DNA of 44,120 nucleotides, taken from contig DATMYW010000059.1 in the NCBI GenBank assembly GCA_035560715.1, forward strand, positions 1 to 44,120. Reading direction: 5' to 3'. The notes under the pieces are model-generated. The model had not been told where the DNA came from and made no database searches. It saw only the letters and a program-made list of their open reading frames with translations. Source of the DNA: JAAXTX01 sp035560715 (GTDB taxonomy: Bacteria > Patescibacteriota > Minisyncoccia > Moranbacterales > UBA1568). Shown here in pieces: positions 25,065-32,598 of this stretch; position 1 is the first letter of the stretch, and each line of letters begins with the position of its first letter. Made by a program: the position numbers and the translations under genes.

Positions 25065-25093
25065 ATGGTACCATCGAACGACGTCGCGGTCAA
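25065..25093 (-). promoter_or_regulatory. pheS-pheT promoter
   Basis: On the minus strand, TTGACC (25088-25093), 17 bases, then TACCAT (25065-25070) preceded by an extended -10 TG. The predicted start is near 25058, so the leader is too short for an attenuator. Confidence 0.7.
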
Positions 25094-25127
25094 AAAAATA
25101 GCAGATGACAGAAAGTGGATGATAGTC

Positions 25128-25153
25128 AAAAAAGACAGAGATCCGGTTCTCTG
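25128..25153 (-). terminator. Hairpin with U-tract upstream of pheS
   Basis: Stem CAGAGA (25136-25141) and TCTCTG (25148-25153) with a 6-base loop. On the minus strand it is followed by CTTTTTTG, and on the plus strand by CTTTTCC. It would stop any transcript entering the pheS promoter region from upstream. No gene that needs it was found immediately upstream. Confidence 0.45.
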
Positions 25154-25213
25154 CTTTTCCACACTTTCGACCTTATAGACCTTACGACTTTATAGGCCGT
25201 TCCCTATCTCCAT

Positions 25214-25349
25214 GCTATACTGTCACCGAAAGCCTCCAGAACGGGACGCTGAATCCAATGGAACCCACCTGGCACTCAGGGAAAAAGCATTTTTTCCGAC
25301 AACTGCTTCTCAAGGGATCCATACGCGTCCCCGCATTGGGGGCTTTTTC
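25214..25349 (+). ncRNA. Candidate small RNA of about 120 bases
   Basis: A plus-strand extended -10, TGCTATACT (25214-25222), is followed about 100 bases later by a terminator hairpin, GTCCCC (25327-25332) and GGGGGC (25338-25343), then TTTTTC. Just after the predicted start, AAAGCCTCC (25230-25238) can pair with GGGGGCTTT (25338-25346), closing the whole RNA. This pairing competes with the terminator hairpin. No convincing frame on either strand covers it. I compared it by eye with SRP RNA, T-box and tRNA patterns and found no match. The -35 region is weak. It is a prediction from signals only. Confidence 0.4.
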
Positions 25350-25374
25350 ATACAAAGAAGCTGGAGTCCAGACG

Positions 25375-25395
25375 GCCTCCGCAACGAGGCTTTTT
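25375..25395 (+). terminator. Second plus-strand terminator behind the candidate RNA
   Basis: Stem GCCTC (25375-25379) and GAGGC (25386-25390) with a 6-base loop, followed by TTTTTG. It lies about 30 bases after the first terminator, a tandem arrangement that would stop read-through of the candidate RNA. Confidence 0.45.
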
Positions 25396-25404
25396 GCAGA
25401 ATAC

Positions 25405-25433
25405 AAAAACCAGCATCGATGCGTCGATGCTGG
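25405..25433 (-). terminator. Terminator after the gene remnant
   Basis: A 10-base perfect stem, CCAGCATCGA (25410-25419) and TCGATGCTGG (25424-25433), with a 4-base loop. On the minus strand it is followed by TTTTTGT. It lies 28 bases after the stop codon of the truncated frame at 25461. Confidence 0.85.
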
Positions 25434-25460
25434 AAATATTTTTTGCCTTTTTGTCGTCAA

Positions 25461-25730
25461 TCAATCGAACGGCAGCTTGTAGGTAAAGGTTGCGATCTTC
25501 GGCTCGATATACTGCGGCAAGGCTTTCTTATTCACAGGATCAAGCATCATGACCCAGGTTCCGTCCGCTGAAGCCGGTTTAAAAAGTCCGTTGGGATCGG
25601 CCTGTGGAATTGTGATATTGCCCTGCATCGGTGTTTCGCGGTAAGTTCCGAATCGCTGCGGATTGAACGGAAAGAGTCCGAACGAATTTCTGAAAGAATT
25701 CGAATTAATAAATCCGCCAAATGTGTGTAC
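25461..25730 (-). pseudogene. 3' remnant of a lost gene
   Basis: A minus-strand frame of 89 codons with no plausible start. An in-frame UAA lies just upstream at 25731, and the first ATG comes only at the thirty-sixth codon. The translation looks like real protein (NSFGLFPFNPQRFGTYRETP; DGTWVMMLDPVNKKALPQY; FTYKLPFD at the end) and keeps a proper stop and a strong terminator. The pattern suggests the C-terminal end of a larger protein whose 5' part was deleted or frameshifted. I do not recognise the family. A short gene with a non-standard start is the alternative. Confidence 0.45.
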
Positions 25731-25892
25731 TTAAAACATGTGACAATATTTTTTCAATTACTGTGAGGCCTGCTGCACGGACAAAGACTATCCAAGCCGA
25801 TATGCACATGAAATCAGATTCGGCGACTCTACGTGAAAGGCCGTCTCTTTTTACATATTTAAACCAAAATTGTATCTGCCGACCTACTCTCT

Positions 25893-25913
25893 AAAAAACC
25901 GGCTTATATGCCG
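25893..25913 (-). terminator. Weak terminator after the ABC permease gene
   Basis: Stem CGGC (25900-25903) and GCCG (25910-25913), followed on the minus strand by a G and six T residues. The stem is short, but the U-tract and the position, 44 bases after the permease stop, fit an operon end. Confidence 0.5.
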
Positions 25914-25956
25914 ATGACTTGCATTCCTTCGATTGTAACCTCCCCTCCGTAAAGTC

Positions 25957-26733
25957 CTACATCTCCTCGGCGACGCGCGGGGCGAGTTTTCGGTACGAAA
26001 AGATACTGAGCGCAAAGAAGACGGCGACGGTAAAGAGAAAGACGGCGCTCTTCCATATGTCCGCGAAATGGTCGTTGATGAGGGCCTCCTTTGAGAAATG
26101 GATGATGAACGCGATCGGATTGAGAAGAAGGATCTGCTGGTACTTGGCCGGCATCAGCTGGAGCGAATAGAAGACCGGCGTCGCGTAGAACAGCGTCTGG
26201 AGGAGCACTTCCCAGATCATCGAAAGGTCCCGGAAACGCACGAACAGAGGAGCTGTCAGGAGTGCGAACGCGAGCACGATGACGTAGATGAGCACGGAAT
26301 AAAGCAGAAACAGCGAGATCGCACCGGCGGACGGCAGAAAGCGGCTCCAGGCGAAGAATGCGAGCACGACGACCAGGTTCATCACGTATATCATCGCGGC
26401 GTTCAGAGTGGATGCCATGATGATTGTCCACCGCGGTATATAGATTTTCGTCACAAGCTGGGACTTGCCGACCAGAGACTGCATACCGGCACTCGTCCCT
26501 TCCGAGAAGAAGTTGAACATGAGTACGCCCACGAGGAGCTGAAGCGAGTAACGCTCCATCCCCAGCGCCCGGTTCGCGAAAATCGAAGTGAATACGAAAT
26601 TCAGGATCGCGAACGTGAGGAGAGGCTTGAGAAGAGCCCAGACATATCCCAAAAAAGACCCCTGATACCGGAGCTTGAAATCGGTTTTGGCAAGCATCCA
26701 GATGAGCTCGCGATAGTTCTCGTGCCGTCTCAT
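25957..26733 (-). CDS. Polysaccharide-export ABC transporter permease (TagG/RfbA family)
   Basis: Membrane half of an ABC-2 exporter that flips lipid-linked polysaccharide or teichoic-acid-like polymers across the membrane. The 258 residues open with the family's cytoplasmic signature NYRELIWMLAKTDFKLRYQG, then GYVWALLKPLLTFAILNFVF. About six membrane helices follow, with the amphipathic LVTKIYIPRW and the late loop LNPIAFIIHFSKEAL. A TTG at 26787 would add 18 residues not seen in the family, so I use ATG at 26733. The ATPase partner normally lies directly downstream, but only a terminator and a gene remnant are there, so the ATPase must be encoded elsewhere. Confidence 0.9.
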   Translation of the reverse strand: MRRHENYRELIWMLAKTDFKLRYQGSFLGYVWALLKPLLTFAILNFVFTSIFANRALGMERYSLQLLVGVLMFNFFSEGTSAGMQSLVGKSQLVTKIYIPRWTIIMASTLNAAMIYVMNLVVVLAFFAWSRFLPSAGAISLFLLYSVLIYVIVLAFALLTAPLFVRFRDLSMIWEVLLQTLFYATPVFYSLQLMPAKYQQILLLNPIAFIIHFSKEALINDHFADIWKSAVFLFTVAVFFALSIFSYRKLAPRVAEEM

Positions 26734-26822
26734 GATACTCAGGCTAACACGGAAATATTTCCGTCGCAACCGGTGAAGAACGATCAAGGTGACACCGGAA
26801 GTTGATAATCATGAACGAACCG

Positions 26823-27575
26823 CTATATTCTCCTTCTTCTCAATAGAACGACGACCGCTCCCATGAGCAGTATGCCGCCGACTGAAAACGCCGCGATCAC
26901 CCACGCCGGCAACGGTCGGGAAGTGGACGGCGATTCGACAGCGGACGGGGCTTGGGACGACGGAACGGGATACGATGAGGCGCCGGTAGGAGTCTGCACC
27001 TGATTCGGAGCGGCAACCGGCTGCTCGGAAAGAAGTGTTTCACCCGTCTTCGGATCGCGGATAACGCCGTTGTTCCGGTCAAGCTCAAGCTTCGTCTGTT
27101 CGCTGAACGTGACGTTTCCGGACGCGCAATCGGAGATACATGAGTCCGCATTCTCACCCTTCTCATGCTCACAGACTCCGTTCGCGTTACAGGTCACGAA
27201 CCTTGAGAGATCGCCTTCCAACAGTACCGCTCCGGTCGCGACGGACACGACTCGAAAACGGCTTACGATACTGAAATACGGTACCGTAATCGGAAACTTC
27301 CCTGCCGCGGCATTGAACGGAACGGACACGACATCGGAACCGCTCACATCGATCAGGTCGAGACGATAGGCACCGGTCGTTTTCGATTTCGAGAACTCCA
27401 ATATCGAAAAGGTCGGATCGTCATTTTTCGATACGGAATCGGTTGCCGTCGAGTCGACCACGATCTTATCTCCGATCCGTTCGAAGCGGAACACCCATAC
27501 ATCGGCCGCGAACGAGTATCTGAATGGTGTCAGTATGAATATCGTCATCAATAGTAGCGGGATGCGGTACCTCAT
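26823..27575 (-). CDS. Secreted protein with C-terminal membrane anchor and one CxC-type motif
   Basis: A 250-residue surface protein of unknown function. A signal peptide (1-23, ending RYSFAA) is followed by a beta-rich domain (about 25-127) and a four-cysteine motif, C129-x5-C135-x10-C146-x3-C150 (CNANGVCEHEKGENADSC). Motifs of this shape recur in surface proteins of related bacteria. A Pro/Ser-rich spacer (about 188-222) leads to a membrane helix (223-245) and RRRR, so the protein is tethered by its C-terminus. It starts 6 bases after the SGNH/lysozyme-like fusion gene and precedes the ABC permease, within an apparent envelope operon. Confidence 0.8.
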   Translation of the reverse strand: MRYRIPLLLMTIFILTPFRYSFAADVWVFRFERIGDKIVVDSTATDSVSKNDDPTFSILEFSKSKTTGAYRLDLIDVSGSDVVSVPFNAAAGKFPITVPYFSIVSRFRVVSVATGAVLLEGDLSRFVTCNANGVCEHEKGENADSCISDCASGNVTFSEQTKLELDRNNGVIRDPKTGETLLSEQPVAAPNQVQTPTGASSYPVPSSQAPSAVESPSTSRPLPAWVIAAFSVGGILLMGAVVVLLRRRRI

Positions 27576-27581
27576 ATGACA

Positions 27582-29015
27582 TCAAATACAGGTATTATAG
27601 TACGCCTGAACACGGCCACAGTAATTGTTCGTCGCTTTGGCGCAATTATGCGCGCAGCACGTGTTATAGCAGGAAGCGACGTCCTGAATGCCGGTTCCGC
27701 ACCGCGCATAATTCGACTTGATGAGTTTCGCCGCGCAATTCATATCCATCTGTACGTCTTTCTGTATCTTCGCGCATGTCTCTGCCGCCGTCCCCGTGAT
27801 GCCGCACCACGTACGGATTCTCGGCAGGGCCTGCGAATAACCACAGGAACCAAATCCGTCCGTAGAGAGGCTCTTGTTACACCCCTCACCCCCTTCGATA
27901 ATCGAGAGCAGCGTATTTGCCGGAACACCGGAGGTATTACTGTTCACCGCAGTGACGACGCTGGCATCTTTGGCGCACCTCCCGTTCGTGCAGGTGGTCG
28001 TGCCCACCGTCGCTGCCGTCGTGGCGTCCCCACCCGAGGCCCCTGTCGCCGTCGTCCTCGACGAGGCCCCGGTCGACGTCCCGGCGCGTGAGGTGGTCGA
28101 ACAGGCAAAAACAAATCCATTCGTACCCTGAAACGTGATCCCGATTCCAAGATCACTCTTCGCATTGAAGATGAAGAACATGACCACGTTGACGATGAAC
28201 CACGCGAACAACACGACCAAAATCCCGATTACGGTCGCTTTGATGCCGTTCTTTGCAAGCGTGATCATCTTCTCATTCCCTGCCGAGACGATATAGATAA
28301 TCGCCATTCCCGTGATCACCACCAGTCCGATAAACACCATCAGGTTCCTGATCTGTACGATGATATTCGCCATTCCGATGACAAAATGGCAGAGCGTGCA
28401 TGCGGAATCGATTCCGCCGTTGCCACAGGGAACAAGACCGAAAAAACCACTACCGGAACCGACGGTGTTTGCCGTATCGTTCGCTCCGACGGTACTCGCG
28501 TTTCCCGTCGCATTGGTACCTTGCGTTGCCGCACCGGTCGTTCCAAGAGCCGTCTTAACCGAGGTTGCCAAAGTCGAGTAGCTTCTCGGATGCAATCCAT
28601 CAGAAGAAGGAAGCTGCGATAAGTCCACCGTAGCATCTCCATACGAGGCGGCCACCGCCTGGACTGCCGCCTTCATTTCCGCGTCATACGGCAGAATCCA
28701 GACGGTTTTAGCGTTCGGTTGTTTGTCTCGTATGGACCGGAGATATGATTGCTGTTGCGCGGAAGAAAAGTTCTGTCCCTTGTCATTGCTGCCCGTAGAA
28801 ATGACCATCTGAGTGAACGTACCCGAACCGTCAAATCCGGCTATCGTCCTTGAATTCGCACCGACGACTGCCGCTGTCCTGGTCGGCTTCAGTACCGAAG
28901 CGGTACCGACGGCGATGCTATCGCCGATAACCAATACCGATTCCGCCGCTGAGACGCTCAGAGGACCCGTTAAAGCGAGCATTCCGACGATACAACTAAG
29001 AAGAAAAATCCTCAT
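27582..29015 (-). CDS. Multidomain secreted protein: SGNH hydrolase-like, two-helix pilin-like and lysozyme-like
   Basis: A 477-residue protein with three unlike parts. A signal peptide (1-24) leads to an SGNH/GDSL-like domain: GDSIAVG (31-37, nucleophile S33), STGSND (73-78) and SDGLHP (138-143, D139 and H142). After a Thr/Asn/Gly spacer comes CGNGGIDSACTLCHF and two membrane helices (about 216-243 and 258-284). Their layout resembles the VirB2/TrbC-type proteins of type IV secretion. A second spacer leads to a C-terminal domain (about 350-477) with about a dozen cysteines. It contains SIIEGGEGCNKSLSTDG and GSCGYSQALPRI, which resemble the E ... S-x-x-G-x-x-G-x-x-Q pattern of lytic transglycosylases. 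Such a protein could trim or esterify wall material near a secretion apparatus. Confidence 0.75.
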   Translation of the reverse strand: MRIFLLSCIVGMLALTGPLSVSAAESVLVIGDSIAVGTASVLKPTRTAAVVGANSRTIAGFDGSGTFTQMVISTGSNDKGQNFSSAQQQSYLRSIRDKQPNAKTVWILPYDAEMKAAVQAVAASYGDATVDLSQLPSSDGLHPRSYSTLATSVKTALGTTGAATQGTNATGNASTVGANDTANTVGSGSGFFGLVPCGNGGIDSACTLCHFVIGMANIIVQIRNLMVFIGLVVITGMAIIYIVSAGNEKMITLAKNGIKATVIGILVVLFAWFIVNVVMFFIFNAKSDLGIGITFQGTNGFVFACSTTSRAGTSTGASSRTTATGASGGDATTAATVGTTTCTNGRCAKDASVVTAVNSNTSGVPANTLLSIIEGGEGCNKSLSTDGFGSCGYSQALPRIRTWCGITGTAAETCAKIQKDVQMDMNCAAKLIKSNYARCGTGIQDVASCYNTCCAHNCAKATNNYCGRVQAYYNTCI

Positions 29016-29079
29016 AAATAAAAGCTTCGTTTTCTCTCGTATGAAACCAGACGAGAACTGTTATTTTCCGCTCACGGAA

Positions 29080-29088
29080 ATCATACCA
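29080..29088 (-). promoter_or_regulatory. Extended -10 promoter of the SGNH/lysozyme fusion operon
   Basis: The minus strand reads TGGTATGAT: TATGAT (29080-29085) with an extended -10 TG. A perfect inverted repeat, TTTCCG (29065-29070) and CGGAAA (29075-29080), lies across the start region. The leader is about 60 bases. The -35 match is poor. Confidence 0.5.
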
Positions 29089-29111
29089 CGACACGATCAT
29101 TACCGGAAGTG

Positions 29112-30071
29112 TCAGGCGACATGATACTCCCTATACCACGAGACGAACCGCTGGATCCCGTCGTCGATACGGGTCGTCGGTTCCCAACCGAGTCCGCGAA
29201 GCCTGGAAATGTCCGCGACCGTACGGCTCACGTCGCCGGGCTGCATCGGAAGCATACGGACCTCCGCTTTTTTTCCGGAGCATCGTTCGACTGCGGCGAT
29301 ATAATCGAGGAGTGCCTCGTCACGATCTCCGCCGATATTCATGACATCTCCTCCGGGCAGATCGGCGTCCAATGTCACGAGCGTTCCGGATACGATGTCG
29401 TCGATATAGGTAAAGTTTCGACGCATGTCTCCGCCGTTATACAAGTCGATCGGCTTCCCTTCGACAATGTTCGCGACGAATTTGAACACGCCCATATCGG
29501 GTCTTCCCCACGGACCATAGACCGTGAAGAATCTGAGGCCGGTCGTTTTGAGACCATACACATGCGCATAGACACTCGCCAACAGTTCTGTCGACTTCTT
29601 TGTCGCCGCATACACCGAAACGGGATGTTCGACGGGGTCCGACTCGGAAAAAGGCACTTTGGCATTCTGTCCATACACCGAGGACGACGATGCGTACACG
29701 AGATGCTTCGTGCCATACTTCCTGGCACACTCCAGAATATTGAGGGTACCCACGACGTTCACGTCCGCATACAATTCGGGACGCTCAAGCGAGTACCGAA
29801 CGCCCGCCATAGCCGCCAGATGAACGATCTTTTCAGGTTTTTCCGTCTCGAATACTTCGTCCAGGAACGCCTTGTCACGGATATCGCCCTCATACAGCCG
29901 GAATTTCCCGGAATAGTCGCCGAGAAAAACCGCAATCCGATCCCGCTTGAGTTTCGGATCGTAATAGTCATTGAAATTGTCCACGATGATCGGCGTATCA
30001 CCGCGGTCCATCAGCGCTTTCGCCACGGCCGATCCGATAAACCCGGCCCCACCCGTCACGAGAATGTTCAT
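29112..30071 (-). CDS. NAD-dependent nucleotide-sugar epimerase (UDP-glucuronate 4-epimerase-like)
   Basis: A 319-residue short-chain dehydrogenase-type epimerase. The NAD-binding motif TGGAGFIG (6-13) is followed by D31-N in VDNFNDYYDP, which resembles CapI/LspL-type UDP-glucuronate 4-epimerases. The catalytic serine region is SSSSV (128-132), and Y154-x3-K158 (YAATK) is intact. GLRFFTVYGPWGRPDM is typical of that group. It would interconvert a UDP-sugar, supplying the glycosyltransferases encoded upstream in the same direction. The exact sugar is inferred only from family resemblance. The gap to the upstream transferase is 52 bases and holds a word-like repeat. Confidence 0.92.
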   Translation of the reverse strand: MNILVTGGAGFIGSAVAKALMDRGDTPIIVDNFNDYYDPKLKRDRIAVFLGDYSGKFRLYEGDIRDKAFLDEVFETEKPEKIVHLAAMAGVRYSLERPELYADVNVVGTLNILECARKYGTKHLVYASSSSVYGQNAKVPFSESDPVEHPVSVYAATKKSTELLASVYAHVYGLKTTGLRFFTVYGPWGRPDMGVFKFVANIVEGKPIDLYNGGDMRRNFTYIDDIVSGTLVTLDADLPGGDVMNIGGDRDEALLDYIAAVERCSGKKAEVRMLPMQPGDVSRTVADISRLRGLGWEPTTRIDDGIQRFVSWYREYHVA

Positions 30072-30076
30072 ATGAC

Positions 30077-30117
30077 TGCATTGTTGAATGGTTGCATTGC
30101 TTCATTGCTTGATTGAT
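30077..30117. repeat. Word-like imperfect repeat
   Basis: A tract built from variants of CATTGCTT and TTGNATGG, including CATTGCTTCATTGCTT. It fills most of the gap between the epimerase and the transferase gene. It looks like slippage-derived sequence rather than a protein-binding array. Confidence 0.5.
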
Positions 30118-30123
30118 ACCTGG

Positions 30124-31359
30124 CTACTTTTTCAAGCTGTCGGACGAGGGGCCCATTTGACCGCGCTTGATCGCATCCTTCAGATATCCGACATACTCCG
30201 CGTCATCGGCGCTCGTCGTCACATACCGGGCAAGGGCCGTCTTACGCGCCTGCTCACCGATTCGTCTCCGAAGGTCCGGATCGGTGATGAGTCTTTCGAG
30301 TTTCTCTTCCCATTCCGCTTCCGTCGTGGCGACGAAGCCGTCTTCGCCGTCTCGTATCGCCTCTCGGAACGTCTGCGTGGCCGCTGCGACCGTCGGCACA
30401 CCGAGAATGCCCGCCTCGGAAAATTTCAATTCCGACTTCCCCTCACAGAACGGATTCCCTATCTCCAGGGGCGCGATATTGATATCGACGGATGCCACGT
30501 TCCCGAAGTGTTTCTTCCGTTCGACATAGTGCATGCGGTCGATGCGGTCCGCGTACGTCGCGAAGGGGTCGTCGAGCACGAGCGGTCCGACGATGAGCAT
30601 CCGCAGGTTCGGATGTTTCCCGAGAAGTCGAAGTAACGGGGCGGTTATGGTCGCGAAATCCTTATCATGACCCGCCGCACCGCTGAAATACCCGATCGTT
30701 ACGACATCATCGGTTCTGGAATGCGTCCATTCCCCCCGCTTCCGATAGAGTTCATCGGTAATCGTCATGTCAGATGCCGGCATACGGTTCGGAACGATAA
30801 ATACCCGCTTTCCCTTCTCACGGAGCTTCTCGGCGATAAACGAGGTGGAAGTCGTCGCGACCTTCACGTACGGATCAGCAAGGATTTCCCCGCCGACACC
30901 GTTCTCATACAGCTTGCGTTCCAGAGCGTTCATCACGCGCCAATAATCCATGTGCTCGAGGTAGACTGGATCGAATACGAGGTCGTCCGTATCAAAGACG
31001 ATCCCCTTTTCCAGCCTTTTGATTTCATCGATCAGTTTGGCGACCGACGGCGTGAAGAGAACCCGATGAAAGACGAATATCGAAAACCTGTCGGCATACG
31101 AGGCGAGGCGCGGATTGTCCTGCACCGTGACGGAGGACGCGATACCGTGTAAACCGAGCGCTTCCGCGACATGCCTGGTGCGATACCGGGCACTGTCACC
31201 GATGCCACCGCTTATGAACAGCACATCTGCCGGCTTCACTCGTCCGAAGAGCGCGAGTCCCGCCGGAATGATCCGTTTCATGCCATGCACGAATCCCTCG
31301 CGCCGAAGCGTGTGCCATGCCTTTCCGATTTTTATCAGTATGAGCTTCATAGCTTTCAT
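30124..31359 (-). CDS. GT-B glycosyltransferase
   Basis: A 411-residue protein with the two-domain layout of GT4-like transferases. The N-terminal half has ADVLFISGGIGDSARYRTRH. The C-terminal half has VVTIGYFSGAAGHDKDFATI, VDINIAPLEIGNPFCEGKSE and KFSEAGILGVPTVAAATQTF. The E in CEGKSELKFSEAG occupies the usual donor-binding place, but the classical E-x7-E is altered. It resembles transferases of cell-surface glycan clusters that read through from a preceding transferase. The start ATG overlaps the previous gene's stop by four bases (31356-31359), so translation is coupled. The specificity is unknown. Confidence 0.85.
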   Translation of the reverse strand: MKAMKLILIKIGKAWHTLRREGFVHGMKRIIPAGLALFGRVKPADVLFISGGIGDSARYRTRHVAEALGLHGIASSVTVQDNPRLASYADRFSIFVFHRVLFTPSVAKLIDEIKRLEKGIVFDTDDLVFDPVYLEHMDYWRVMNALERKLYENGVGGEILADPYVKVATTSTSFIAEKLREKGKRVFIVPNRMPASDMTITDELYRKRGEWTHSRTDDVVTIGYFSGAAGHDKDFATITAPLLRLLGKHPNLRMLIVGPLVLDDPFATYADRIDRMHYVERKKHFGNVASVDINIAPLEIGNPFCEGKSELKFSEAGILGVPTVAAATQTFREAIRDGEDGFVATTEAEWEEKLERLITDPDLRRRIGEQARKTALARYVTTSADDAEYVGYLKDAIKRGQMGPSSDSLKK

Positions 31360-32567
31360 TCCATGATTTTCCGGTATACCGAATCGAGTTTTTCACCGGT
31401 CTTCTCCCAGGTAAATTCCTCCGAGCGCAGACGGTTCACCGTCCCGATATCGTCCCATGACCCGCGCATTCCGACAAGCGAAGCGATCGCGTCGGCAAGC
31501 GACTCCGCGGTGTTTTCCGCGGCGTACGCGCCGCCTTCGCCCAGGTATTTCCGGTTGTTCGGCGTATCGAAACAGACCACCGGCAATCCGGCTCCCAGGT
31601 ACTGCAGCAACTTGCCGCTCGCCTGACCGGTGTCCTCGTGTTTCGGTTCAATCGCGATATCACTCATGCCCAAGACGTCTCCGATCGAAAAATACGGCAA
31701 CGGACTCACGACCGTCACCCGCCCGCCGACACCGTGCCTCTGGAGAAGCGGGTCGAGGAGGTTCCTGGGGGAACCTGCCAGAACGAAATAAAGCGTCGGC
31801 TCCGATCGGAGCGCGATGGGAATAGCCTTCACAAGCGTCTCCACACCCTTGTTCGGAATGAAGGCGCCGGTATAAACAATGACGATCGCATGTTCCCCGA
31901 TTCCGAATTTTTCCCTGAAACGTTTCCGACCATCAGCAGAAAGAACGGGCAGGTTACGGGCTCCGTCGAGGACCGTCTCGACCACCCCTCCCCGTCTTAT
32001 GGCCGATATCTCTTCCGCGCTCGCCCATGAACTCGCGGCCGCCGCATCACTCATATCATTGATCCACGTCTCCACCGCGCGGAATATTCCCCGGAGCACA
32101 CTCCCCCGAAGATAGGCGTGGGAAACCATCTCACGGGTCAGGCTACCCTGGAAATCAGCGAGAAGCTTCGGCCGCTGACCATGGAGTCGCAATAGCAGCA
32201 AGGCGACCCATGCGATGGCCACACCCTCGTGATTATGCGCATGGACGATATCCGGACGCAACTCGCGACAAAGCGTGTATGTCTTTCTGATCAGGAGCAC
32301 ATCAAGCACCAGCTTCTGCCAATCCGGTCCTGCCTCGAGCTTCCGGTACCAAAAGAGGAGTCTTCGGATACGGCGCACGTCGATACCGGGGTTCTCATCC
32401 GCCGGAAGATCGTTCCCGTTATGATACGTCGCTATCGTCACCTCGTGCCCGCGTCGGACGAGTGAGCGCGCTTCCTCGAGGATTCGGATATGCATCCCGC
32501 GATCCGCGAAAAAAGGGGTCGGGGCGACCATGAGTATCTTGAGCGGGGCTCCCGGTTCTGACGACAT
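31356..32567 (-). CDS. GT4-family glycosyltransferase
   Basis: A 403-residue GT-B enzyme. The acceptor half begins LKILMVAPTPFFADRGMHIR, and HAHNHEG near 114 is the common histidine motif. The donor half has YTGAFIPNKGVETLVKAI and ASGKLLQYLGAGLPVVCFDT. KHEDTGQASGKLLQYLGAG carries the E and K residues used for nucleotide-sugar binding. It begins 31 bases after the Clp-like ATPase gene and ends in a four-base overlap with the next transferase. Together with the epimerase further down, it forms a surface-glycan block. No donor prediction is possible. Confidence 0.92.
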   Translation of the reverse strand: MSSEPGAPLKILMVAPTPFFADRGMHIRILEEARSLVRRGHEVTIATYHNGNDLPADENPGIDVRRIRRLLFWYRKLEAGPDWQKLVLDVLLIRKTYTLCRELRPDIVHAHNHEGVAIAWVALLLLRLHGQRPKLLADFQGSLTREMVSHAYLRGSVLRGIFRAVETWINDMSDAAAASSWASAEEISAIRRGGVVETVLDGARNLPVLSADGRKRFREKFGIGEHAIVIVYTGAFIPNKGVETLVKAIPIALRSEPTLYFVLAGSPRNLLDPLLQRHGVGGRVTVVSPLPYFSIGDVLGMSDIAIEPKHEDTGQASGKLLQYLGAGLPVVCFDTPNNRKYLGEGGAYAAENTAESLADAIASLVGMRGSWDDIGTVNRLRSEEFTWEKTGEKLDSVYRKIME

Positions 32568-32598
32568 AGACTTCTCTGAAAGGGATTCCTGCTGACGG

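Noticed and set aside
25229..25349. SRP RNA or T-box leader for the region upstream of pheS
   Set aside because: The SRP loop consensus and the T-box bulge sequence are missing. The strand is opposite to pheS.
25904..26431. 175-codon minus-strand frame over the ABC permease
   Set aside because: It overlaps the permease in another frame and is rich in Arg, Pro and Ala shadow codons.
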